A DNA stretch of 64,000 bases from Phaeobacter italicus (lineage in GTDB: Bacteria; Pseudomonadota; Alphaproteobacteria; Rhodobacterales; Rhodobacteraceae): contig NZ_CVRM01000036.1 of the NCBI RefSeq assembly GCF_001258055.1, positions 62,001 to 126,000 on the forward strand. Reading direction: 5' to 3'. Below the pieces are notes generated by a model. The model was not told the DNA's origin. It saw only the letters and a list, made by a program, of their open reading frames with translations, and did no database searches. The translations under genes and the position numbers were made by a program. Of the stretch, positions 16,147 through 26,040 are shown in pieces. The stretch's first letter is position 1, and the number at the start of each line of letters is the position of its first letter.

Positions 16147-19002
16147 TTATTCAGCCGCCTCTGCGTAGTCCTCCATCGGAGGGCAGGTGCAGATCAGGTG
16201 ACGGTCGCCATAGGCGTTGTCGACGCGGTTCACCGCGGGCCAGTATTTATCAACACCGAGGTTGCCCGGAGGGAAGCAGGCCTGTTCACGCGAGTAGGGA
16301 CGATCCCACTCGCCGACCAGATCACGCACAGTGTGCGGTGCATGCTTCAGCGGGTTGTTTTCAGCATCGATCTTGCCGTCGATGATATCCTGCGCTTCCG
16401 AACGGATCGACAGCATGGCATCGCAGAAGCGGTCCAGCTCATCCTTGGGTTCGGATTCCGTCGGCTCGACCATCAGCGTGCCAGCAACCGGCCAGGACAT
16501 GGTCGGAGCGTGGAAACCGCTGTCGATCAGACGCTTGGCCACATCGTCTACGGTCACACCACCCTCATCGTTGAGCGGGCGTGTGTCCAGGATGCATTCG
16601 TGCGCCACACGACCGGATTCGGAAGTGTAGAGGATCGGATATGCGTCCTGCAGACGGGCAGCGATGTAGTTTGCGTTCAGGATCGCCACTTTGGTCGCCT
16701 GCGTCAGACCTGCGCCACCCATCAGCAGGATGTAGGCCCAGGACACCGGCAGGATCGACGGCGAACCAAATGGTGCCGCAGAAACCGGACCCAGTGCAGA
16801 GCCATACTCCGGGTGGCCCGGCAGGTGCTCTGCCAGATGCGCTTTGACGCCGATCGGACCCATGCCGGGGCCGCCACCGCCGTGCGGAATGCAGAAGGTC
16901 TTGTGCAGGTTCAGGTGGCTGACGTCGCCGCCAATGTCACCTGGACGGGACAGACCGACCATCGCGTTCATGTTCGCGCCATCGATGTAGACCTGACCGC
17001 CGTGGTCGTGGGTGATCTGGCAAACCTCCTGAACGGTGGTTTCGAACACGCCGTGGGTCGACGGGTAGGTGATCATGCAGGCTGCGAGGTGGTCAGAGTG
17101 TTTCTCTGCTTTCTCACGGAAGTCTGCGACATCGATGTTGCCGTTGGCGTCCGCTTTGATCGGAACAACCTTCCAACCCACCATCTGCGCCGAGGCAGGG
17201 TTGGTGCCGTGTGCAGAGGTCGGGATCAGACAGACGTTGCGGTGCGCCTCGCCACGTGATGCGTGGTAGTTGCGGATCGTCAGCAGGCCCGCATATTCGC
17301 CCTGCGCGCCGGAGTTCGGCTGCTGGGAGATCGCGTCATAGCCGGTGATCTGGCACAGCTTGTCGTTCAGATCATCGATCATCTGGTGGTAGCCTTGCGC
17401 CTGATCTTCTGGGCAGAAGGGGTGCAGGTTGCCAAATTCCGGCCAGGTGACCGGGATCATTTCGATGGTCGCGTTCAGCTTCATGGTGCAGGAGCCAAGC
17501 GGGATCATTGCGCGGTCCAGCGCCAAGTCACGGTCCGCCAGGCGACGCATGTAGCGGGTGATCTCAGCCTCGGCCCGGTTCTTGTGGAAGATCGGGTGAG
17601 TCAGATACTCGCTCTCGCGCAGCAGGGTTTCCGGCAGGCGGTATTGCTTGTTGGAGCTGTCGTCCTTGCGATCGATGCCAAAGGCACCCCAGACGGCCTC
17701 GATGGTTTCGGGGCGGGTCTGTTCGTCGAGAGAGATGCCAACTTTGGTCTCGCCAACTTTGCGCAGGTTGATGCCACGCTGAACAGCAGCTTCCATGACG
17801 GTTTTCTGCAGGTGGCCAACTTCGACGGTGATGGTGTCGAAGAAGACTTCGGGCTCAACCTTGAAGCCTGCCTCTTCCAGACCTGCGGCCAGACGCGCGG
17901 TCTTGCGGTGCACGGATTGCGCGATCGCTTTGATGCCATCGGGACCGTGATAGACGGCATACATCGACGCAATAACAGCCAGCAGCGCCTGAGCAGTACA
18001 GACGTTGGAGTTCGCCTTTTCGCGGCGGATGTGCTGTTCACGGGTCTGCAGCGACAGACGATAGGCTTTGTTGCCACGTGCGTCGATCGACACGCCGATG
18101 ATGCGGCCCGGCATGGAGCGCTTCAGCTTGTCGGTGGTCGCCATATACGCAGCGTGCGGGCCACCATAACCCATCGGCACGCCGAAACGCTGGGTGGAGC
18201 CGACGGCGATGTCCGCGCCCATTTCACCAGGAGACTTCAGGAGCGCAAGCGACAGGATGTCAGCCGCGACAACCGCGATGCCCTTGTGCTCGTGCAGGGC
18301 GGCGATCTGGTCGGTGAAATCAGTCACATGGCCGTTGGTGCCGGGGTACTGGAAGATGGCGCCAAATACTGCACCTGCGTCCAGCTCGCTCGGCTCGGCA
18401 ACGACAACGTCGATGCCCAGAGGCTCGGCGCGGGTCTTGATGACGGCGATGGTCTGCGGGTGGCAGTTCTTGTCGACAAAGAAAGCTGCGTTGTTCGCCT
18501 TGGAACGTGCGCCGCGATGCGCCATCGCCATTGCTTCTGCTGCGGCGGTTGCCTCGTCCAGCAGGGATGCGTTGGCAATGTCGAGACCGGTCAGGTCGCT
18601 GACCATGGTCTGGAAGTTCAGCAGCGCTTCAAGGCGGCCCTGGGAAATCTCGGGCTGGTAGGGCGTGTAGGCCGTGTACCATGCCGGGTTTTCCAGAATG
18701 TTGCGCAGGATAGGCGCCGGGGTGGTGGTGCCATAGTAGCCCTGACCGATCAGCGAGGTCAGCACTTTGTTCTTGGAAGCCACTTCCTTCATGTGGAAGA
18801 GGGCGTCGCGCTCGGTCATCGCCGGGCCCCAGTCGAGGGCCTCTTTCTGGCGGATGGCAGGCGGTACGGTGGCGTCGATCAGCTCGTCGAGCGTGTTGAA
18901 GCCGATGGTCTGCAACATGTCCGCCATTTCGCGCGGAGACGGGCCGATGTGGCGGCGATTTGCGAAGTCGTAGGCTTCGTAATCAGTCAGTTTGAAGGCC
19001 AT
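16147..19002 (-). CDS. gcvP: Glycine dehydrogenase (decarboxylating), P protein
   Basis: Pyridoxal-phosphate subunit of the glycine cleavage system, 951 residues, full length for the single-chain type. It decarboxylates glycine and passes the aminomethyl group to lipoyl-GcvH. Both halves of the family are present: the N-terminal start [15 protein letters not shown] and the C-terminal cofactor region [20 protein letters not shown], where the lysine at about 701 should form the Schiff base. The C-terminus [20 protein letters not shown] is also diagnostic. It is the last gene of the leftward locus lpdA-lipA-symporter-gcvT-gcvH-gcvP. Confidence 0.98.
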   Translation of the reverse strand: MAFKLTDYEAYDFANRRHIGPSPREMADMLQTIGFNTLDELIDATVPPAIRQKEALDWGPAMTERDALFHMKEVASKNKVLTSLIGQGYYGTTTPAPILRNILENPAWYTAYTPYQPEISQGRLEALLNFQTMVSDLTGLDIANASLLDEATAAAEAMAMAHRGARSKANNAAFFVDKNCHPQTIAVIKTRAEPLGIDVVVAEPSELDAGAVFGAIFQYPGTNGHVTDFTDQIAALHEHKGIAVVAADILSLALLKSPGEMGADIAVGSTQRFGVPMGYGGPHAAYMATTDKLKRSMPGRIIGVSIDARGNKAYRLSLQTREQHIRREKANSNVCTAQALLAVIASMYAVYHGPDGIKAIAQSVHRKTARLAAGLEEAGFKVEPEVFFDTITVEVGHLQKTVMEAAVQRGINLRKVGETKVGISLDEQTRPETIEAVWGAFGIDRKDDSSNKQYRLPETLLRESEYLTHPIFHKNRAEAEITRYMRRLADRDLALDRAMIPLGSCTMKLNATIEMIPVTWPEFGNLHPFCPEDQAQGYHQMIDDLNDKLCQITGYDAISQQPNSGAQGEYAGLLTIRNYHASRGEAHRNVCLIPTSAHGTNPASAQMVGWKVVPIKADANGNIDVADFREKAEKHSDHLAACMITYPSTHGVFETTVQEVCQITHDHGGQVYIDGANMNAMVGLSRPGDIGGDVSHLNLHKTFCIPHGGGGPGMGPIGVKAHLAEHLPGHPEYGSALGPVSAAPFGSPSILPVSWAYILLMGGAGLTQATKVAILNANYIAARLQDAYPILYTSESGRVAHECILDTRPLNDEGGVTVDDVAKRLIDSGFHAPTMSWPVAGTLMVEPTESEPKDELDRFCDAMLSIRSEAQDIIDGKIDAENNPLKHAPHTVRDLVGEWDRPYSREQACFPPGNLGVDKYWPAVNRVDNAYGDRHLICTCPPMEDYAEAAE

Positions 19003-19024
19003 TGGTGATGTCCTAGTTCAGAGT

Positions 19025-19053
19025 TTCCCCGCCGGACCATACCGGCGGGGGGA
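19025..19053 (-). other. Intercistronic hairpin between gcvH and gcvP
   Basis: CCCCGCCGG (19027-19035) and CCGGCGGGG (19042-19050) form a perfect 9-bp stem with a 6-nt loop, extended by TT/AA flanks. It lies between two genes that must be expressed together, so it is more likely to set mRNA stability than to end transcription. Confidence 0.6.
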
Positions 19054-19063
19054 AGGGTCTTGG

Positions 19064-19429
19064 TTAGCCGATCAGGGCTTTGTAGCCGTCCAGATCCATC
19101 AGATCTTCCAGCTGGGAGCTGTCGGACAGCTTGATCTTGTAGATCCAGGCTGCGCCTTCGGGATCTTCGTTCAGCGCGCTGGGGTTGTCGGCCAGATCTT
19201 CGTTCACTTCGGTGATTTCACCATCGAGCGGTGCGTAGATTTCGGAAGCCGCTTTTACGGATTCGATGACGCCGATCTCGCCGCCTTTTTCGAATTCTTC
19301 ACCGCTGTCCTGCTGTTCGATGAAAACAACTTCGCCCAGCTGGTCAGCCGCGTGCTTGGTGATGCCGAGTGTGGCGGTGTCGCCCTCAACAGTGATCCAT
19401 TCGTGATCTTCGGAGTAATAAGTGGTCAT
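19064..19429 (-). CDS. gcvH: Glycine cleavage system H protein
   Basis: Lipoyl carrier of the glycine cleavage system, 121 residues. The lipoylation site is lysine 59 in the family motif IGVIESVKAASEIYAPLDG. The start YYSEDHEWITVEG and the C-terminal GAAWIYKIKLSD are typical. A GAGAAGC-type ribosome site precedes the ATG at 19429. It lies 18 bases after gcvT and shuttles the aminomethyl group between GcvP and GcvT. LipA, encoded in the same locus, completes its cofactor. Confidence 0.98.
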   Translation of the reverse strand: MTTYYSEDHEWITVEGDTATLGITKHAADQLGEVVFIEQQDSGEEFEKGGEIGVIESVKAASEIYAPLDGEITEVNEDLADNPSALNEDPEGAAWIYKIKLSDSSQLEDLMDLDGYKALIG

Positions 19430-19447
19430 TGCAGCTTCTCCTGGAGC

Positions 19448-20544
19448 TTAGCGTTTGTAGTTCTGGGTGACGAAGGGCAGGGCGACGATTTCCGCGTCAT
19501 GTGCCTTGCCACGAATGATCAGCTTGACCTGTTCGCCGGGTTCGCCGTGACCGGCAGAAACGTAGCCCATTGCAACCGGGCCACCGACGGTGGGGCCAAA
19601 GCAGCCAGAGGTGATCTCGCCGATGGTGTTGCCTTCGGCGCACTGGATTTCGACGTGCTGACGCGCGGGTGCACGGCCAGACGGTTTGATGCCGACGAGT
19701 TTTTTCGCTGCACCCTCGGCAAGTTCTTTCTGGATGCGCGCTGCACCAGGGAAGCCGCCTTCTTCCTTGCGACGCTTCTGAATTGCCCAAGCCAGAGACG
19801 CCTCGATGGGGGACGTCGACTGGTCGATGTCATTGCCGTAGAGGCACAGACCCGCTTCCAGACGAAGGCTGTCACGCGCGCCAAGACCGGCAGGTTCGCA
19901 GTCATCATGAGCCAGGAACAGCTTGGTGATGCGAACGGCGTCAGCATCGGGAATGGAAATCTCGTAGCCGTCTTCACCGTGTAGCCGAGACGGGAGATAC
20001 GGCATTCCACGCCATCGATGTCAGCCAGGACGGTTTCCATGAACTTCAGTTCGCGCGCGGCGGGGCACAGATCGCCCACAACGTTTTCCGCAGCGGGGCC
20101 CTGAACGGCAACCAGAGCGCGGTCAAAGATCTCGGTGACTTCGACGCCTTCGAGGTTGGCCTTCATGTGCGGGATGTCCTGGTGACGCAGAGCAGCGTTG
20201 ACCACGACAAAGAAATGATCACCGGCATTGGAGACGATAAGGTCGTCCATGATGCCGCCTTCTTCGTTGGTGAAGAAGCCATAACGGGCCTTGCCCTCTT
20301 TCAGGGTTGCATAGGCCTGCGGGCAGATCGCCTCCAGCTTTTCACCGACGTTTTCGCCACGCAGGATTACCTGACCCATGTGGCTGACGTCGAACAGCGC
20401 GGCTTTTTCGCGGCACTGCTTGTGTTCGCCCATGATGCCCATGGGATACTGGACCGGCATTTCCCAGCCGGCGAAATCCACCATTTTGCCGCCCAGTTCG
20501 ACGTGCAGATCATAAAGCGGGGTTCGTTTCGGCGCATTGGTCAT
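19448..20544 (-). pseudogene. gcvT: Aminomethyltransferase (T protein), apparent 1-base frameshift
   Basis: T protein of the glycine cleavage system, which moves the one-carbon unit to tetrahydrofolate. It is read here in two frames. From the ATG at 20544 (MTNAPKRTPLYD, then DFAGWEMPVQYP) the frame runs well to RISRLGYT near 19980, then turns to non-family sequence. The family sequence resumes at once in another frame as GEDGYEISIPDADAV and continues to the stop at 19448. The span is 1097 nt, one short of 366 codons. Restoring one G in a GG tract (near 19977-19978) gives an intact protein of 365 residues. Either a sequencing/assembly error or a recent loss; all other locus genes are intact. 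Confidence 0.93.
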
Positions 20545-20581
20545 AGCGTCTAGCCCTTGAATTGGTGTTGGTTTTAGGGAT

Positions 20582-20607
20582 CGGAGCGCAGCGCTGGCTG
20601 CGCTCCG
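20582..20607 (-). other. Intercistronic hairpin between symporter and gcvT
   Basis: CGGAGCGCAG (20582-20591) and CTGCGCTCCG (20598-20607) form a perfect 10-bp stem with a 6-nt loop in the 79-bp gap. No U-run follows on the minus strand. Likely an mRNA-stability or attenuation element. Confidence 0.6.
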
Positions 20608-20623
20608 AAGGTGATTTGGGTCG

Positions 20624-22000
20624 TTATTCAGCGGCGTTTTTTGCGGTTTCTTCAGTTGCACCGTTGGAGGCAAAGAACTCCTTGGTGATTTTGAAGACGA
20701 CCGGGCTCAGCAGGGCGAGTGCGATCAGGTTCGGGATCGCCATCATTGCGTTCAGCGTGTCCGCCAGCAGCCAGATAAAGCCGAGGTCAGCGGTGGCACC
20801 GAAGTAGATCGCAATGATCCACAGAACACGGTAGCCGATCAGGACTTTTGCACCGAGCAGGTAGCCTACGCATTTTTCGCCATAATAGGACCAGCCAAGG
20901 ATGGTGGTGAAGGCAAAAATGGAGAGCGCGATTGCGATCAGGTAACCGCCAAAGCCGGGCAGGGAGGTCTCGAACGCCAGCGAGGTCAGTGCCGCGCCGC
21001 TTTCGCCAGAAGTCCACGCGCCGGAGGCGATGATTGCCAGGCCGGTGATGGAGCAGACGATGATGGTGTCGATGAACGTGCCAAGCATCGCGATCAGGCC
21101 CTGGTTTACCGGACCTTTGGTTTCAGCAGCAGCGTGTGCAATCGGAGCGGAGCCCAGACCGGCTTCGTTCGAGAATACACCGCGTGCCACACCAAAGCGG
21201 ATCGCTGCCCAAACAGCTGCACCGGCAAAGCCACCTTCGGCAGCGGACGGGGTGAAGGCGTGGGTGAACACCATACCAAGCGCAGTGCCCAGCTGATCGG
21301 CGTTGATCAGCAGAACGATCAGACCCATCACGATGTAGCTGACAGCCATGAACGGAACCAGCTTACCTGCTACGGCACCAATCCGGGTGATACCACCAAG
21401 GATCACGGCACCAGTCAGGATCATCAGAACGACACCAGTAACCGAGGTGTTGAAACCGAAGTTGGTTTCCAGAACCTGGGCTACGCCATTGGCCTGTACG
21501 CCGTTGCCGATACCAAATGCGGCGATTGCGCCGAACAGGGCAAAGGCGACACCCAGCCACTGCCATTTCGCGCCGAGGCCGTTTTTGATGTAGTACATCG
21601 GACCACCGACGAAGTTACCCTGGCTGTCCTGCTCGCGGAATTTCACGGCACAGACGGCTTCGGAGTATTTGGTTGCCATACCAACCAGTGCGGTCATCCA
21701 CATCCAGAACAGCGCGCCCGGGCCGCCCAGGAAAACGGCGGTTGCAACGCCTGCGATGTTGCCTGTCCCGATTGTAGCGGACAGCGCTGTCATCAGTGCG
21801 TTGAACGGGGTGATCTGGCCTTCGCCTTCACCGCTTTCACGACCTTTAAACAGCAGGGCAAAACCTGTTCCGATGCGCAGGATCGGCATCAACTTCAGGC
21901 CGATCTGCAGGAACAGACCTACGCCCAGAATGAGGACGAGCATCAACGGGCCCCATACAATCCCGTTAACCCAGCCCACAAACGAGTTCAAAACTTCCAT
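20624..22000 (-). CDS. Sodium:alanine/glycine symporter, AGCS family
   Basis: Inner-membrane sodium-coupled importer of alanine or glycine, 458 residues with about 10-11 helices. The family signature GTGNIAGVATAVFLGGPGALFWMW is present, as are KYSEAVCAVKFRE and the segment VARGVFSNEAGLGSAPIAHAAA. It lies between lipA and gcvT in the same direction, so it most plausibly delivers glycine to the cleavage system, although AGCS proteins usually take alanine too. An AGGGAGG ribosome site precedes the start at 22000. Confidence 0.95.
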   Translation of the reverse strand: MEVLNSFVGWVNGIVWGPLMLVLILGVGLFLQIGLKLMPILRIGTGFALLFKGRESGEGEGQITPFNALMTALSATIGTGNIAGVATAVFLGGPGALFWMWMTALVGMATKYSEAVCAVKFREQDSQGNFVGGPMYYIKNGLGAKWQWLGVAFALFGAIAAFGIGNGVQANGVAQVLETNFGFNTSVTGVVLMILTGAVILGGITRIGAVAGKLVPFMAVSYIVMGLIVLLINADQLGTALGMVFTHAFTPSAAEGGFAGAAVWAAIRFGVARGVFSNEAGLGSAPIAHAAAETKGPVNQGLIAMLGTFIDTIIVCSITGLAIIASGAWTSGESGAALTSLAFETSLPGFGGYLIAIALSIFAFTTILGWSYYGEKCVGYLLGAKVLIGYRVLWIIAIYFGATADLGFIWLLADTLNAMMAIPNLIALALLSPVVFKITKEFFASNGATEETAKNAAE

Positions 22001-22052
22001 ATTTTTCCTCCCTTGAGTTCTTCCTTAGGGTGTTATCCCTGATGCCAAGCCG

Positions 22053-23000
22053 TCAGTTGGCAGCTGCCAGCTGCTTTTCACGGGCTTGTTTCAGGGCAGC
22101 AAAATCCTCGTCCGCGTGGAACGACGATCGGGTCAAAGGTGTCGCGGAGACGCCGAGGAACCCTTTGCTACGTGCCATCCGTTCGATCTGGTCAAACTCC
22201 TCCGGTGTGACAAAACGATCGATCGGGTGGTGTTTCGGCGTGGGCTGCAGATATTGGCCCACGGTCAGGAAATCGACGTCTGCAGCGCGCAGATCGTCCA
22301 TCACCTGGCGCAGATCCTCGAGGGTTTCACCCATGCCGACCATCAGGCCAGATTTGGTGAACACCTGCGGATTTGCGCGTTTTGCATCATCCAAGAGCCG
22401 CAGCGAGCTGTAGTAGCGCGCACCCGGGCGGACCTTGGGATAAAGATGCGGAACTGTTTCGAGGTTGTGGTTGAACACATCCGGGGCCGCGTCAAAGACG
22501 ACCTGCGCGGCATCACCCTTACCCAGAAAATCAGGCGTCAGAACTTCGACTGTTGTTTCGGGGTTCTGATGGCGGACAGCGCGGATTGTCTGTGCAATGT
22601 GCTCTGCGCCACCATCGTCCAGATCGTCGCGGTCCACGCTGGTAATGACCACATGGCGCAGCGCCAGCTTTTTCACCGCTTGCGCGACACGGCCCGGCTC
22701 GAACGCATCAAGCGCGTCCGGGCGACCTGTCGCGACGTTGCAGAAAGAACAACCACGGGTGCAGACCTCGCCCATGATCATCATCGTCGCGTGGCGTTTG
22801 GACCAGCATTCCCCGATGTTGGGGCACGCGGCTTCTTCGCAGACGGTGGTCAGATTGTGGTCCCGCATCAGGCGACGAGTTTCGAAATACTCGGCGCTTT
22901 CGATCTTTTTCTTGCGGATCCACTTTGGCTTGCGCGGAATCACGCTGTCGGCCTTCTTCGACTTTTCCGGGTGGCGGAGCCGGGGCATCGGGGCGTTCAT
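22053..23000 (-). CDS. lipA: Lipoyl synthase (radical SAM)
   Basis: Inserts two sulfurs into octanoyl-protein to make the lipoyl cofactor, 315 residues. The two iron-sulfur sites are seen: an auxiliary cluster with cysteines 54, 59 and 65 ([12 protein letters not shown]) and the radical-SAM motif CTRGCSFC (80, 84, 87). The conserved C-terminal serine motif is in [13 protein letters not shown] start at 23000 ([13 protein letters not shown]) because GAGGAGG precedes it; the open frame extends upstream into lpdA. It follows lpdA by 40 bases. Its product is needed by GcvH and by 2-oxoacid dehydrogenases. Confidence 0.97.
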   Translation of the reverse strand: MNAPMPRLRHPEKSKKADSVIPRKPKWIRKKKIESAEYFETRRLMRDHNLTTVCEEAACPNIGECWSKRHATMMIMGEVCTRGCSFCNVATGRPDALDAFEPGRVAQAVKKLALRHVVITSVDRDDLDDGGAEHIAQTIRAVRHQNPETTVEVLTPDFLGKGDAAQVVFDAAPDVFNHNLETVPHLYPKVRPGARYYSSLRLLDDAKRANPQVFTKSGLMVGMGETLEDLRQVMDDLRAADVDFLTVGQYLQPTPKHHPIDRFVTPEEFDQIERMARSKGFLGVSATPLTRSSFHADEDFAALKQAREKQLAAAN

Positions 23001-23040
23001 GGGGATGACCTCCTCAGGCGTCTTTGCGGACAACACAGGC

Positions 23041-24423
23041 TTAGGCGTGGATGGCGCGTCCCATCGCATCCAGGCAGGCTTCCTTGACTGCTTCGGCCAT
23101 CGCGGGGTGAGCATGGCAAGCTGCAGCAACGTCGCTGACGGTTGCGCCTTTTGTCATGGCCAGAACCAGTTCTGCGATCAGGTCACCACCGTGCGCACCA
23201 CAAATATGGGCACCGAGGATCTTGCCTTCCGGGGTTGCCAGAACCTTGACCGCGCCATCGGTTTCACCCTGCGCGCGGGCGCGGGAGTTCGCCATGAAGG
23301 TGAACTTGCCGACGACATAGTCGGTGCCTGCTTCTTTCAGGGCTTCTTCCGTGACGCCAACCGATGCGACCTCTGGATCGGTGTAGACGATGCCGGGAAC
23401 AGTGCCGTAATCGACATGCCCGGCCTCACCCGCCAGCATTTCGACACAGGCAACGCCATCTTCTTCTGCCTTGTGAGCCAGCATTGGCCCAGGGACACAG
23501 TCGCCAATGGCATAGATGCCCGGAACAGATGTTGCGAAGCGTTCGTCGACCTCAACAAAGCCACGCCCGTTGACCGAGACGCCGAGAGCTTCCAGCCCCA
23601 AACCACGGATGACGGGGCGACGGCCGATCGCAATCAGAACCTTGTCCGCCTGCAGCTGCTCTTCTTTGTCCTTGCCGACGCGGTCCAGCGTCAGGGTAAG
23701 ACCCTCGTCGCCCTTGTCGATGGATTTCAAGGCCCGACCCAGCTGGAATTTCAATCCGCGCTTGGACAGGGCACGTTGTGCAAGCTTGGCGATTTCGCCA
23801 TCGATGCCGGGCAGGATGCGGTCGAGGTATTCAACAACGGTGACTTTCGCGCCGAGACGGGACCACACTTGGCCAAGCTCCAGACCAATCACGCCTGCAC
23901 CGACAACCACCAGATGCTCTGGCACGTTTGCCAGCGACAAGGCGCCTGTGCTGGACACTACGTCGATTTCGTCAATCTCGACACCGGGCAGCGGGGTAGG
24001 CTCGGATCCGGTGGCAATCAGGATGTTCTTGGTTTCGAAAACGTCGTCGCCGACCTGAACCTTGCCAGGTGCGGGAATGCTGGCCCAGCCCTCGATCAGA
24101 TCCACGCCGTTCTTTTTGAACAGGAACGCGATGCCTTTGGTCAGATCACCGACGATCTTATCCTTGCGGCCCATCATTGCGCCGAGATCAAGAGAGGCGC
24201 CATCAACCGCGATGCCGTGGCCCGCGAGATGCGACAGGCTCTCGAACTTGGCGGAGGAGCTGAGGAGCGCCTTTGATGGGATGCAGCCGACGTTCAGGCA
24301 AGTGCCACCAAGTGCGCCGCGCCCTTCGACGCAGGCGACCTTTAGGCCCAGCTGTGCAGCACGAATAGCTGCGACATAACCGCCCGGGCCACCGCCGATA
24401 ACGACCAGATCATAGAGGCTCAT
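23041..24423 (-). CDS. lpdA: Dihydrolipoyl dehydrogenase
   Basis: FAD- and NAD-dependent L protein, 460 residues. It reoxidises dihydrolipoyl groups. The FAD loop GGGPGG is at residues 10-15, the redox disulfide is cysteines 42 and 47 ([14 protein letters not shown]), the NAD loop is [12 protein letters not shown], and the C-terminal active-site histidine is in [10 protein letters not shown]. The start at 24423 (MSLYDLVV) has AGGGAGCG just upstream. Heading the glycine locus, it is probably a second, glycine-specific copy beside the pyruvate dehydrogenase-linked one, which would lie elsewhere in the genome. Confidence 0.96.
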   Translation of the reverse strand: MSLYDLVVIGGGPGGYVAAIRAAQLGLKVACVEGRGALGGTCLNVGCIPSKALLSSSAKFESLSHLAGHGIAVDGASLDLGAMMGRKDKIVGDLTKGIAFLFKKNGVDLIEGWASIPAPGKVQVGDDVFETKNILIATGSEPTPLPGVEIDEIDVVSSTGALSLANVPEHLVVVGAGVIGLELGQVWSRLGAKVTVVEYLDRILPGIDGEIAKLAQRALSKRGLKFQLGRALKSIDKGDEGLTLTLDRVGKDKEEQLQADKVLIAIGRRPVIRGLGLEALGVSVNGRGFVEVDERFATSVPGIYAIGDCVPGPMLAHKAEEDGVACVEMLAGEAGHVDYGTVPGIVYTDPEVASVGVTEEALKEAGTDYVVGKFTFMANSRARAQGETDGAVKVLATPEGKILGAHICGAHGGDLIAELVLAMTKGATVSDVAAACHAHPAMAEAVKEACLDAMGRAIHA

Positions 24424-24451
24424 ATCTCGCTCCCTCTGAATTTTTCTTCTC

Positions 24452-24515
24452 TTAGGAGTCGAATGACGCCTAATGCTCACATTTCGCCTCCTTTAGGAAA
24501 CTTTTCCCGCTTAGG
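24452..24515. promoter_or_regulatory. Cluster of TTAGG elements in the lpdA/XRE-cupin divergent promoter
   Basis: Four copies of TTAGG occur in 64 bases: 24452-24456, 24469-24473 (reverse, CCTAA), 24493-24497 and 24511-24515. Between the last two lies GGAAA-CT-TTTCC (24496-24507), a palindrome with 5-bp arms. The region is shared by lpdA, 28 bases to the left, and the XRE-cupin gene, 80 bases to the right. It is a plausible operator for that regulator. Confidence 0.55.
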
Positions 24516-24595
24516 CAATGATCTGTTTGTGTCAGAAATTTTGACGAAACTGTGAGTTGGCAGTAAACGTTGGGAAATACAGGAGATTGTGAAGC

Positions 24596-25207
24596 ATGGA
24601 ACCGGTCAGCCAAGAAGACGGAACCCCCGCATCAGAAGCGATTGAGGCGCCGGATGGTGATGCCCTGGGGAAAATGATTCGCGAATCTCGTAAGGAAAAG
24701 GGCCTGACGCTTGAGGAGGCGGCAAAAGCGGCGAACATCGGGCGTTCCACATTGTCGAAGATCGAGAACAACCAGACCCGGCCAAGTTTCGAGATCATTC
24801 GCCGCTTGATGCAGACGTTGGACCTTCAGACGCCGCAACTCTTTGTGCAATCGGCGAAAAGCGACATATCCGGTCGTCGCGACCACACCCGCAAAGGTGA
24901 AGGTGAGCATCAGGAAACGCCAACATATGATCATGAGCTGGTCTGCAATGAGCTGACGAGCAAGCGCATGCTGCCCTACATCAGTCAGATCAAGGCGCGT
25001 GATGTGTCAGAGTTCGACACTTGGATCCGCCACAGTGGGGAAGAGTTCATGTATGTCATCAGTGGCGAGGTGACATTATATACAGAGCACTATCGCCCCC
25101 TTCCGATGAGGGAAGGCGATAGTGTCTATTATGACAGCGGAATGGGTCACTGTTGTGTGTCAACCGGTCCGGAAGATGCGCGGGTTTTGTGGGTATCCCT
25201 CGATTGA
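24596..25207 (+). CDS. XRE-family regulator with C-terminal cupin sensor domain
   Basis: Cytosolic transcription regulator of 203 residues. The N-terminal helix-turn-helix is at about residues 24-80 (RKEKGLTLEEAAKAANIGRS, then STLSKIENNQTRPS). The C-terminal cupin at about 130-203 has GEEFMYVISGEVTLYTEHYR and DSVYYDSGMGHCCVS, which would bind a small ligand. Proteins of this architecture commonly control amino-acid or polyamine catabolism. It is divergent from the lpdA-gcvP locus, its likely target, with repeated TTAGG elements between. Confidence 0.9.
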   Translation: MEPVSQEDGTPASEAIEAPDGDALGKMIRESRKEKGLTLEEAAKAANIGRSTLSKIENNQTRPSFEIIRRLMQTLDLQTPQLFVQSAKSDISGRRDHTRKGEGEHQETPTYDHELVCNELTSKRMLPYISQIKARDVSEFDTWIRHSGEEFMYVISGEVTLYTEHYRPLPMREGDSVYYDSGMGHCCVSTGPEDARVLWVSLD

Positions 25208-25232
25208 TGAGGTTTCTTTTCGGAAATTGAAA

Positions 25233-25264
25233 CGGCAGCGCCATCACTGGTCGCTGCCGCTTTT
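25233..25264. terminator. Terminator after the XRE-cupin gene
   Basis: CGGCAGCG (25233-25240) and CGCTGCCG (25252-25259) form an 8-bp stem with an 11-nt loop, followed by CTTTT. It lies between two convergent genes. Confidence 0.85.
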
Positions 25265-25288
25265 GTTTCCTATGGGGGAATTTTCGCG

Positions 25289-25777
25289 TCAGTCGCGTTC
25301 GATCATCCGCATGATCGCGACCATGACGATCCCGTAGAGAACATGCCCTACAAGGGCGACCCACGTGATGCCGGTAAAGTTGAGGAAGAACGGCAGCCCG
25401 GCAATGGCAGTAATCCCACCGATGGCAAACACCCAAAGACCAAACCCATAGATGGCCGAAGGCAGGAACCAGTGCGTTTGGCCCATGACACGGGTCCAGA
25501 TTGGTTCAAAGATATAAAGCCAGCCGACCGGGTAGCCGATCAGACCCACCAGATAGAAATGCACGAAATAGCCGGCGAAATCACCATTTGGCAGACCGAA
25601 ACTGCCAAGCAGGCTGCGGGCCAAACCGTGCGGCGAGAGATTGGCAAAGCCAAGCGCAGGGCTGATCATCTGCCCCCAAAGATCAAAGGCGTTGGTGGCA
25701 AAAAAGCCTGAGATGAACATCAGACCAACGGTCTGAACTGTCAAAGGAGGCAATCCTTTTGTCATGCGATCACTCAT
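25289..25777 (-). CDS. Integral membrane protein of unknown function
   Basis: Predicted inner-membrane protein of 162 residues with about four helices: TVQTVGLMFISGFFATNAF, FVHFYLVGLIGYPVGWLYIF, WFLPSAIYGFGLWVFAIGG and ITWVALVGHVLYGIVMVAIM. I start at 25777 (MSDRMTKGLPPL), which follows GAGGG; a longer frame to 25882 adds 35 residues with no site. Conserved polar positions (H, W and D between helices) suggest a small transporter-like or redox membrane protein, but I do not recognise the family with certainty. Confidence 0.75.
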   Translation of the reverse strand: MSDRMTKGLPPLTVQTVGLMFISGFFATNAFDLWGQMISPALGFANLSPHGLARSLLGSFGLPNGDFAGYFVHFYLVGLIGYPVGWLYIFEPIWTRVMGQTHWFLPSAIYGFGLWVFAIGGITAIAGLPFFLNFTGITWVALVGHVLYGIVMVAIMRMIERD

Positions 25778-26040
25778 ATTACCCTCGTGGTTTTTATTTT
25801 TTCTGAGACCATTAGGCCCGTCAACGCTGCGCGGTACAATCTCATGACAGCCTTCTCGCGTGATGGTGACGGTTTGGGTCAATTCTGTAACAAACGGCTC
25901 CGAATGCAGAGGAAATGTTTCAGTATTTGCATCTGGAGAAGGAGATTTGCGTTGGATTTGCGCCTAGAGCGGTGTCAGATCTCGACATTGCAGGCCGTAG
26001 AGGCAGCACAGTGTTGATGACAGGCAAAGGCCAGACGGGA

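Noticed and set aside
17263-19008. 581-codon open frame on the + strand
   Set aside because: It is entirely antisense to gcvP, which has full family motifs; long opposite-strand frames are common at this GC content.
22597-24276. 559-codon open frame on the + strand
   Set aside because: Covers lpdA and part of lipA in reverse; both are clear genes on the other strand.
24424-24595. Possible glycine riboswitch upstream of lpdA
   Set aside because: The paired conserved cores of the glycine aptamer are not visible in the 172-bp gap; TTAGG elements explain the region better.
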